Shown here: positions 33,281-39,334 of the stretch, piece by piece
Layout: every line of letters starts with the position of its first letter
Position numbering within the stretch: the first letter of the stretch is position 1
Assembly (NCBI GenBank): GCA_019118365.1
Contig: DWZA01000068.1
Location: forward strand, 1-39,334
Direction of reading: 5' to 3'
Length of the DNA stretch: 39,334 nucleotides
Origin: Candidatus Lachnoclostridium stercoravium
Lineage (GTDB): Bacteria; Bacillota; Clostridia; Lachnospirales; Lachnospiraceae
Translations under genes and position numbers: made by a program
The notes under the pieces: generated by a model
Seen by the model: the letters and a program-made list of their open reading frames with translations, nothing else
The model's database searches: none
Told to the model about the DNA's origin: nothing

Positions 33281-33985
33281 ATGGAAGCAATATTACTGGC
33301 CGGCGGCCTGGGTACGCGCCTGCGCAGCGTAGTGAGCGACAGGCCCAAGCCTATGGCCCTGGTGGAAGGAAAACCATTTATGGAATATGTGATCCAGGGG
33401 CTGAAAGCCCATGGGGTCACGGACGTTATTTTCGCCGTGGGATATAAGGGATCGATGGTAGAAGAGTATTTTCAGGACGGCAGCGCCTTTGGGATCCGCG
33501 CCTCCTACGCCTATGAGGAAGAGCTTTTAGGCACGGCGGGGGCGATCAAAAACGCGGCCAGGCTGATGAAAGGAGATCGGGTTTTTGTACTGAACGCGGA
33601 TACCTTTTACCAGCTGGATTACAGCCGCCTGGTTTCCCTGATGGACGAGCAGAAACTGGATATGGCTCTCGTATTAAGAAAAGTAGACGATATTTCCCGG
33701 TACGGCCAGGCGGTCCTGGAAGGGTCACAGCTGGTGGGATTCAATGAAAAATCAGAAGAAGCGAAGCCGGGAACGATCAACGGGGGCGTTTATCTGATCC
33801 GGAAAGAGCTGATCGACCATATCCCTGAGGGCAAAGTATCCCTGGAAAATGAGATGATCCCCAAGTGGCTGAAAGAAAGACGCCCTCTGGGCGGTTTTGT
33901 AAACGACGGGTATTTTATCGATATCGGGATCCCGGAAGATTATTTCCGGTTTATGGAAGATGTAAAACAGGGAAAGATAGGGTAA
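33281..33985 (+). CDS. hddC: D-glycero-alpha-D-manno-heptose 1-phosphate guanylyltransferase
   Basis: 234 residues. A nucleotidyltransferase of the sugar-1-phosphate family: LLAGGLGTRLRSVVSDRPKP at residues 5-24, VLNADTFY at the metal site, TINGGVYLI, and DIGIPEDYFRF near the end. Sequence pattern and linkage to gmhB and gmhA point to HddC, which makes GDP-D-glycero-D-manno-heptose; a mannose-1-phosphate guanylyltransferase is the alternative. ATG 33281 (MEAILLAGG) has AGGAGGA 10 bp upstream; ATG 33272 is too close to that site. It starts the heptose cassette. Confidence 0.85.
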   Translation: MEAILLAGGLGTRLRSVVSDRPKPMALVEGKPFMEYVIQGLKAHGVTDVIFAVGYKGSMVEEYFQDGSAFGIRASYAYEEELLGTAGAIKNAARLMKGDRVFVLNADTFYQLDYSRLVSLMDEQKLDMALVLRKVDDISRYGQAVLEGSQLVGFNEKSEEAKPGTINGGVYLIRKELIDHIPEGKVSLENEMIPKWLKERRPLGGFVNDGYFIDIGIPEDYFRFMEDVKQGKIG

Positions 33986-33989
33986 AATA

Positions 33990-34565
33990 ATGGAAAAAGT
34001 GGTGTTTATGGACAGGGACGGGACGCTGAACGAAGAAGTCCATTACCTTCACAGGCCGGAAGACCTGGTCCTGTTTGACGACGTGCCGGAGGGACTTCGG
34101 CGGCTGAACGAAGCCGGATTTAAGACTATCGTAGTGACGAACCAGGCGGGAGTAGCCAGGGGATACTATCAGGAAGAAGACGTAAAAAAGCTCCATCAGT
34201 ATATGAATGAGCTGCTGGAAAAACAGGGCGCCCATATCGACCATTTCTTTTATTGTCCCCATCACCCGGAAAATGGGATCGGGAAATATAAAAGGGCCTG
34301 CAGCTGCAGAAAGCCGGAGACTGGAATGTTTCACATGGCGGAGGCCTTTTATGAGATCGATAAGGCCCGTTCTTATATGATCGGCGACAAGCTGATCGAC
34401 ACGCAGGCGGGAAAAAACTACGGAGTTACGCCGGTCCTGGTGGGGACAGGATACGGAGAAGAGTTCTATGAAAAGGTTTTAAAGGGAGAAGAACAAAAGA
34501 ACTTTGATTTTTATGGAAAAAGCTTTCGGGAAGCAGTAGAGTGGATACTTCGCAAAGAAAGATAA
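33990..34565 (+). CDS. gmhB: D-glycero-D-manno-heptose 1,7-bisphosphate 7-phosphatase
   Basis: 191 residues, HAD superfamily. The nucleophile motif FMDRDGTLNEE has Asp 8 and Asp 10. VVTNQAGVARG carries the second HAD motif. CPHHP with CSCRKP forms the structural zinc site seen in GmhB, and MIGDKLIDTQAG is the last motif. It removes the 7-phosphate of heptose bisphosphate. The gene begins 4 bp after hddC and is followed 15 bp later by gmhA, so the three form one cassette. Confidence 0.93.
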   Translation: MEKVVFMDRDGTLNEEVHYLHRPEDLVLFDDVPEGLRRLNEAGFKTIVVTNQAGVARGYYQEEDVKKLHQYMNELLEKQGAHIDHFFYCPHHPENGIGKYKRACSCRKPETGMFHMAEAFYEIDKARSYMIGDKLIDTQAGKNYGVTPVLVGTGYGEEFYEKVLKGEEQKNFDFYGKSFREAVEWILRKER

Positions 34566-34580
34566 GCATGGAGGAAGATA

Positions 34581-35216
34581 ATGCAGCCAAGAGATTTTCT
34601 GGATGAACTGATCGAACGTTATCCGGCTCTGACGCCGGTAAAAGAAGATATTTGGAACTTATATAAGACGCTGGAGGAATGCTACGCCGCAGGAGGCAAG
34701 GTGCTGATCGCGGGAAACGGCGGCAGCAGCGCGGACGCGGAACACATTGTAGGAGAACTGATGAAGGGCTTTAAGAAAAGCCGCTCGGTTTCTCAGGAAT
34801 TTGCGGACCGCTTAAAAGAGATCGATCCGGAGCGGGCGGACGAACTGATCGCAAAACTTCAGGGAGGCCTGCCGGCCATATCCCTTTCCAGCCACCCGGC
34901 CCTCTGCACGGCGTATTTAAACGACGTGGACGGAAATCTGATCGTAGCTCAGCAGGTTTACGGATATGGAAAGCCGGGGGACGTATTCCTGGGGATCTCC
35001 ACTTCAGGAAATGCGAAAAATGTGATGTACGCGGTGGCCGTAGCCAAGGCAAAGGGCATGAAAGTAGCCGCGCTTACGGGAAAGGACGGAGGAAAGCTGG
35101 GAAAAGCGGCCGACGTTGCGGTGATCGTGCCGGAGCCGGAGACGTATAAGATCCAGGAATTCCACCTGCCCATCTACCATGTGCTCTGCCTTATGCTGGA
35201 AGAAAGGTTTTTCTGA
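34581..35216 (+). CDS. gmhA: Sedoheptulose-7-phosphate isomerase (SIS domain)
   Basis: 211 residues. GmhA turns sedoheptulose 7-phosphate into D-glycero-D-manno-heptose 7-phosphate, the entry step to activated heptose. The SIS motif LIAGNGGSSADAEHIVGEL (about 42-60), FLGISTSGNAKNV, and the C-terminal QEFHLPIYHVLCLMLE with the conserved His fit. A helix-rich insert (about 65-95) is longer than in enterobacterial GmhA and resembles the Gram-positive form. GGAGGAAG precedes the ATG. The 1-kinase HddA needed between GmhA and GmhB is not found in the window. Confidence 0.92.
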   Translation: MQPRDFLDELIERYPALTPVKEDIWNLYKTLEECYAAGGKVLIAGNGGSSADAEHIVGELMKGFKKSRSVSQEFADRLKEIDPERADELIAKLQGGLPAISLSSHPALCTAYLNDVDGNLIVAQQVYGYGKPGDVFLGISTSGNAKNVMYAVAVAKAKGMKVAALTGKDGGKLGKAADVAVIVPEPETYKIQEFHLPIYHVLCLMLEERFF

Positions 35217-35218
35217 AA

Positions 35219-36004
35219 ATGACAGGACATACATTTGCGATCTGCGCTTACGGGGATTCCCCGTTTCTGGAAAACTGCATAAGGTCCCTTAAGGCTCAGA
35301 CGGCAGAGACGGATATCATCCTCTGCACCTCTACGCCAAGCCCATATATTGAAATGCTGGCGGCAAAGTATGAGATCCCGGTGTTTGTAAGGGACGGGAA
35401 AAGCGACATCCAGGACGACTGGAATTTTGCTTATGAAAAAGCGGACAGCCGTTTTGTGACCATCGCCCACCAGGACGATATGTACGCCAGGGATTACGCG
35501 AAAACTTTGCTGGAAATGGCGGAAAAATATCCGGATATGACTGTATTTACCTCGGATTATGTGACGGTGAAGGAGCGGACGATGAAAAAGCATAAGGGTT
35601 CCGTGGAATGGATCAAGACGATCCTTCGCCTGCCTTTGCGCAATCCGCGGTGGAACGGGATAAGCCAGGTCAAGAAAGCGGCGCTTATCTTTGGCAATCC
35701 TATTTGCTGCTCCGCCTGCTCTTATAATAAAGAACAGCTGAAAAGCCCGTTATTTGATTCCCCGTTCCGCTACGTGCTGGACTGGGATACTCTCTGGAAG
35801 CTGGCTGGAAAGAAGGGCCGGTTCATCTGCGTGGAAAGGCCTTTGATCTACTACCGGGTCCATGGCGGGGCCACTACAAAAAAGTGGATCGGCGACAACC
35901 GGCGCATGGAAGAAGAACTGGCCATGTTCCGGAAATTCTGGCCGGAGCCGGCCGTGCAGCTTCTGGAGCATTTTTATAAGAAAGCGTACAAAGCTTATGA
36001 CTGA
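35219..36004 (+). CDS. Glycosyltransferase family 2
   Basis: 261 residues, compact. TFAICAYGDSPFLENCIRSL and IAHQDDMYARDY, with the DD metal site, are the GT2 core; YVLDWDTLWKLAGKKGRF and PLIYYRVHGGATTKKW form the acceptor side. The short N-terminal strand ending in CTSTPSPY differs from the other GT2 enzymes here. It begins 2 bp after gmhA and overlaps the next gene by 8 bp, so it may be the transferase that uses GDP-heptose. That specificity is inferred from position only. Confidence 0.83.
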   Translation: MTGHTFAICAYGDSPFLENCIRSLKAQTAETDIILCTSTPSPYIEMLAAKYEIPVFVRDGKSDIQDDWNFAYEKADSRFVTIAHQDDMYARDYAKTLLEMAEKYPDMTVFTSDYVTVKERTMKKHKGSVEWIKTILRLPLRNPRWNGISQVKKAALIFGNPICCSACSYNKEQLKSPLFDSPFRYVLDWDTLWKLAGKKGRFICVERPLIYYRVHGGATTKKWIGDNRRMEEELAMFRKFWPEPAVQLLEHFYKKAYKAYD

Positions 36005-37394
36005 GAAAACCCATAGAAATGGAAAAAATCTATATTATTATATACTTCCCCTTTTGGGGACGCTTTTTGTGCTGTGGTACATAATGGCGGCGACCTGGGA
36101 TGTGGCGTATTCCGACTACATCCGCCAGATCCTCTCCTATCTGCCGGACGTATGGGATCCGGAGAAATTTTTCGTGGCGGACCTTCTGACAAGGATCCCG
36201 GTGAATTTCCCGGTAAGAGGATTTAACGTAAGCGTTCTGGGGTTTTCCGTGACCTTTGATCTTATCCTGGGTGGCCTTGGCCTTGGTCTGGCCGCGTTTG
36301 TACTGGCGGATTACGGAAGAAAAAAAGAGATCCCGGCGCTGTGGTTCGCCGCGTTCATGCTCATTTTTTTCAGCCTGAATAAGTGGGAGATGCTCACCAA
36401 TGGAACCGGCTGGGTGCATTTTTTTGCGTTCGCCTGTTTTTATTATCATTATACAGTTTTTGACCGTATGGAGAGCGGGGATGGGAAAAAAGGAGACGCT
36501 CTCCGCCTGGAGGTCCTGCCGTTTTTCATCACCATATGCGCGGCGGGGCCGTACTGCGCTGTGTATACAGGCGTTATGCTCCTGGCTTACGGCTTTGCGG
36601 CGGGAAGAAAAAAGGCGGCGGACGGAACCTGGGATCTGAAATACCTGAAATACAGCATCTGCATGCTGATCCCGCTGTTCCTCTATATGTGGAGCAATTC
36701 CCATGCGGTATACGAGCACTCCGGGGCATACGAAGGCTCCATATTTCCGATCCTGGCAGAGCAGCCCCAGCTATTTGTAAAATTTTTTATTAAATCCTTC
36801 GCCGGGATGGCGATCGGCCAGGAGGCGTTTGAGGAGCTGGTAAATAAAGGGCTGTTCCCTTATGCAGTGGTATACCTGCTGGGGCTTTTAGTGATCGGAG
36901 GATATCTTGCGGCTCTGTACCTGAATTTAAAATACAGACTTTATGAAAAAACGGTCCTTCCACTGATCCTGATCCTTGCTGGCGGCATGAACCACCTGCT
37001 CATCCTGGCCTCCAGATGGATCTTTTTAAAAGACAGCTACGGAATGAGCTCCCGTTACGCTCTGCAGTTTCAGGTGGGGATCCTGGGGATCATCCTGACA
37101 GCCGCTCTTTTATGGGACAGGATAAAGGGGCGGTGGATCCGCCTGGCGGCGGTCCTCTGGTGCGTTCTTCTGCTTTTGGGCGGGGGATATACCACCTGGA
37201 GAGAGGTTAAGATCGCTCCGAACCGCCAGGAATGGGGAAAAACAGTAGCGGAAATGGCAGTTCATTATGAAGATTTCGACGACGACGAACTGATCTACTG
37301 GTTCCAGTACAGAAACGCGGACAAGATCAGGGAGGCCTTGTCTATTTTGGAAGAGAACCATCTAAATGTATTTCGAAACAGCGATGCAAAGTAG
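35997..37394 (+). CDS. Polytopic membrane protein, possible polymerase or GT-C
   Basis: 465 residues with about 11 hydrophobic segments and no recognised family motif. The first outside loop contains ATWDVAYSDYIRQIL with acidic residues, a layout compatible with GT-C enzymes. Wzy-type polymerases are equally polytopic and divergent. It contains SLNKWEMLTNGTGWVHFF and a C-terminal soluble tail with EDFDDDELIYW. ATG 35997 overlaps the preceding gene; an in-frame ATG 135 bp earlier lies inside that gene. Since the ABC-export route needs no Wzy, a sugar transferase or modifier is possible. I do not assign a function. Confidence 0.7.
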   Translation: MTEKTHRNGKNLYYYILPLLGTLFVLWYIMAATWDVAYSDYIRQILSYLPDVWDPEKFFVADLLTRIPVNFPVRGFNVSVLGFSVTFDLILGGLGLGLAAFVLADYGRKKEIPALWFAAFMLIFFSLNKWEMLTNGTGWVHFFAFACFYYHYTVFDRMESGDGKKGDALRLEVLPFFITICAAGPYCAVYTGVMLLAYGFAAGRKKAADGTWDLKYLKYSICMLIPLFLYMWSNSHAVYEHSGAYEGSIFPILAEQPQLFVKFFIKSFAGMAIGQEAFEELVNKGLFPYAVVYLLGLLVIGGYLAALYLNLKYRLYEKTVLPLILILAGGMNHLLILASRWIFLKDSYGMSSRYALQFQVGILGIILTAALLWDRIKGRWIRLAAVLWCVLLLLGGGYTTWREVKIAPNRQEWGKTVAEMAVHYEDFDDDELIYWFQYRNADKIREALSILEENHLNVFRNSDAK

Positions 37395-37434
37395 CAGTGT
37401 GGGATAGTTACAATTCAAGATAAGGAGAATGTAT

Positions 37435-38211
37435 ATGAAAGTTGTGATTCTGGCCGGGGGCTTTGGAACAAGGATCAGCGAGGAGAGCCATTTAAAGCCA
37501 AAACCGATGATCGAGATCGGCGAAAAACCGATCCTGTGGCATATTATGAAATACTATTCAGAATTTGGCTTCCATGATTTTATCATCTGCCTGGGATATA
37601 AGCAGTATGTGGTAAAGGAATTTTTCGCGGACTATTTTCTTCATACGTCAGACGTGACCTTTGACCTGGCCAATAACAAAATGGAGGTCCACAACAATTA
37701 CTCTGAGCCGTGGAAGGTGACCCTGGTGGACACAGGGCTGAACACCATGACTGGCGGCCGGGTGAAAAGGATCCGTCCATACGTGGGAAACGAGCCGTTC
37801 ATGCTCACCTACGGAGACGGAGTGGCGGACGTGGATCTTGCGGCTCTGAAGAAATTCCACGAGAGCCATGGAAAGATCGCCACGATCACCACGGTAAATA
37901 TCGGCCAGCTGAAAGGCGTGCTGGACATTGATGAAAATAATACCATTGTTTCCTTCAGGGAGAAGGAGGAGACAGACGGAAGCCTGATCAACGGAGGCTT
38001 CATGGTGCTCAATCCGGAGATCTTTGATTATCTGGACGGAGACGACACCATATTCGAGCAAGAGCCGATGAAGCGGCTGGTGGAAGAGGGCCAGCTGAAA
38101 TCTTTTTACCACAAAGGATTCTGGCAGTGCATGGATACCCAGCGGGAGATGAAAAAACTGGAAGAGCTGTGGCAGGCTGGAAAGGCTCCCTGGAAGATCT
38201 GGGATAACTGA
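37435..38211 (+). CDS. rfbF: Glucose-1-phosphate cytidylyltransferase
   Basis: 258 residues, RfbF length. It makes CDP-glucose from CTP and glucose-1-phosphate, the first step to CDP-3,6-dideoxy and other CDP-deoxy sugars. LAGGFGTRISEESHLKPKPM, the diagnostic WKVTLVDTGLNTMTGGR, YGDGVADVDL and INGGFMVLNPEIF fit RfbF closely. AAGGAGA (37422-37428) is 6 bp before ATG 37435; ATG 37429 touches that site. The 40-bp gap before it contains GTTACAATTCA, a short motif recurring near other genes here. Confidence 0.95.
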   Translation: MKVVILAGGFGTRISEESHLKPKPMIEIGEKPILWHIMKYYSEFGFHDFIICLGYKQYVVKEFFADYFLHTSDVTFDLANNKMEVHNNYSEPWKVTLVDTGLNTMTGGRVKRIRPYVGNEPFMLTYGDGVADVDLAALKKFHESHGKIATITTVNIGQLKGVLDIDENNTIVSFREKEETDGSLINGGFMVLNPEIFDYLDGDDTIFEQEPMKRLVEEGQLKSFYHKGFWQCMDTQREMKKLEELWQAGKAPWKIWDN

Positions 38212-38261
38212 GAGCAGCTTTCCGGCAGCAGGCCGGGATATGCATAGAAAGGATACAGAAT

Positions 38262-39323
38262 ATGAACGTGAATATGGAACAGCTTCAGGAATTTTATAAG
38301 GGAAAGAAAGTTCTGGTAACGGGGCATACGGGCTTTAAAGGTTCGTGGCTCGTCAGGATCCTGACGCTGGCAGGGGCTGAAGTTAGCGGCTATGCCCTTA
38401 CGCCGCCGCAGACAGGCATTTTTTCCATCGCGGGCCTGAAAGATACCATAGACAGCCGCATTGGAGATATCCGGGATCTGAACCATCTGAAGGAGGTATT
38501 CCATCAGGTGCAGCCGGAGATCGTTTTCCATCTGGCCGCCCAGCCGATCGTAAGAGATTCCTATAAGGATCCGGTATATACCTATGAGACAAACGTGATG
38601 GGAACCGTATACGTGCTGGAATGCATCCGGCAGGAAACCTGCGTAAAGTCTTTTTTAAACGTGACTACAGACAAGGTTTATGAAAATCGGGAGTGGGAAT
38701 ATGGATACCGGGAATGCGATCCTTTAGACGGCTACGATCCCTATTCCAACAGCAAATCCTGCTCAGAACTGGCTACTCACAGCTATCAGAAGTCGTTTTT
38801 TGAAGATGGCAGGTGCAGGATCTCCACCGCCAGGGCCGGAAACGTCATCGGAGGCGGAGACTTCGCCAACGACAGGATCATCCCGGACTGCATAAGAGCG
38901 GCGTCGGAAGGAAAAGAGATCATCGTGAGAAACCCTCACTCCACCCGCCCGTTCCAGCATGTCCTGGAACCTTTGGGAGCATACCTGACGATCGCTATGA
39001 AACAGTACGAAGACAGAAAATACGAGGGATATTATAATGTGGGGCCGGACGACTGCGACTGCGTGACGACCGGAGAGCTGACCGATCTGTTCTGCCAGGC
39101 GTGGGGAGGCGTTTCCTGGATCAACCGCTATGACGGCGGCCCCCACGAGGCCTCTTTCCTGAAATTAGACTGCTCCCATATTAAAAAAGTCTTTGGATGG
39201 CGTCCCCGGTACGGCGTGAAAGAGGCGGTGGAAAAAACCGTCGAATGGTCCAAAGCTTATTTTAGAGGAGAAAATATGCTGGAAGTTACAGACCGGCAGA
39301 TACAGGAGTTCTTCAGGGGATAA
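38262..39323 (+). CDS. rfbG: CDP-glucose 4,6-dehydratase
   Basis: 353 residues, complete. An extended SDR: VTGHTGFKGSWLVRIL at the NAD site (about 19-34), VFHLAAQPIVRDSY, VTTDKVYENREW, and the catalytic YSNSKSCSE (Tyr and Lys). PHSTRPFQHVLEPLGAYL distinguishes CDP-glucose dehydratase from RfbB. It produces CDP-4-keto-6-deoxyglucose. AAAGGA lies 9 bp before the ATG. The next enzyme (for example RfbH or a CDP-sugar reductase or epimerase) would lie beyond base 39334; only 11 bases follow the stop. Confidence 0.96.
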   Translation: MNVNMEQLQEFYKGKKVLVTGHTGFKGSWLVRILTLAGAEVSGYALTPPQTGIFSIAGLKDTIDSRIGDIRDLNHLKEVFHQVQPEIVFHLAAQPIVRDSYKDPVYTYETNVMGTVYVLECIRQETCVKSFLNVTTDKVYENREWEYGYRECDPLDGYDPYSNSKSCSELATHSYQKSFFEDGRCRISTARAGNVIGGGDFANDRIIPDCIRAASEGKEIIVRNPHSTRPFQHVLEPLGAYLTIAMKQYEDRKYEGYYNVGPDDCDCVTTGELTDLFCQAWGGVSWINRYDGGPHEASFLKLDCSHIKKVFGWRPRYGVKEAVEKTVEWSKAYFRGENMLEVTDRQIQEFFRG

Positions 39324-39334
39324 AGCGGAAGGCT

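Overview
The window reads as a low-to-moderate GC Firmicute, most likely a Lachnospiraceae (Clostridia) chromosome. The evidence is the strong AGGAGG-type ribosome binding sites, extended -10 promoters, an L,D-transpeptidase with choline-binding-like wall repeats, the long clostridial type of 2-isopropylmalate synthase, and surface-glycan genes without any LPS core or lipid A genes. This is inference from protein style; no rRNA or other marker gene is present. Nearly all of it is one large cell-surface polysaccharide locus, interrupted by housekeeping genes and small repeat-rich islands.

Layout. 1-2637: end of rfbB, rfbD and a GlmM-type phosphohexomutase (dTDP-rhamnose and amino-sugar supply). 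2638-5749: leuA behind a long leader, then a phosphoribosyltransferase-like gene; both are associated with hairpin repeats. 6031-13434: glf (UDP-galactofuranose), a GT8, three GT2 glycosyltransferases, a Wzx-like flippase and an ATP-grasp enzyme. 13459-14517: an AT-rich NADAR gene followed by about 560 bp of repeats and strongly folded sequence. 14518-16056 (minus): a secreted L,D-transpeptidase. 16217-22329: a sugar aminotransferase, a DPM1-like GT2, a second flippase-like protein, a rhamnosyltransferase-like GT2, DUF2304 and a DUF2142 membrane protein. 22418-24417: rfbC, the ABC-exporter permease wzm and a YgjP-like metallopeptidase. 24424-26151: a minus-strand pair (DUF3800 and mgsA) lying between two 19-bp direct repeats. 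26304-27473: an enolase-superfamily enzyme. 27730-33057: the ABC-exporter ATPase wzt, a methyltransferase-fold protein and a 1042-residue multidomain glycosyltransferase. 33281-35216: hddC, gmhB and gmhA (GDP-D-glycero-D-manno-heptose). 35219-37394: a GT2 and a polytopic membrane protein. 37435-39323: rfbF and rfbG (CDP-4-keto-6-deoxyglucose).

Together the genes supply dTDP-L-rhamnose, UDP-Galf, a GDP-heptose and a CDP-deoxyhexose. At least seven glycosyltransferases could polymerise these. Two routes out of the cytoplasm are encoded: Wzx-like flippases and a Wzm/Wzt ABC exporter whose ATPase has an extra C-terminal domain of the glycan-recognition type. Expected partners not seen are rfbA, the heptose-7-phosphate 1-kinase HddA, and a gene downstream of rfbG that would finish the CDP-sugar; they may lie outside the window.

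The most unusual content is non-coding. A dispersed family of hairpin elements (2912-3065, 5749-5849, 14377-14512 and a mini-copy at 4993-5036) shares a conserved AAGCAAGCTT loop, while the stems change in sequence but stay paired. A roughly 200-nt element at 14169-14369 has nested and possibly pseudoknotted pairing closed by a GAAA tetraloop. A MITE-like element at 13930-14108 supplies the last codons of the NADAR gene, and a truncated copy at 24455 carries a strong promoter. A gene-junction duplication lies at 33038-33278. No tRNA, rRNA, CRISPR array or complete insertion sequence was seen.
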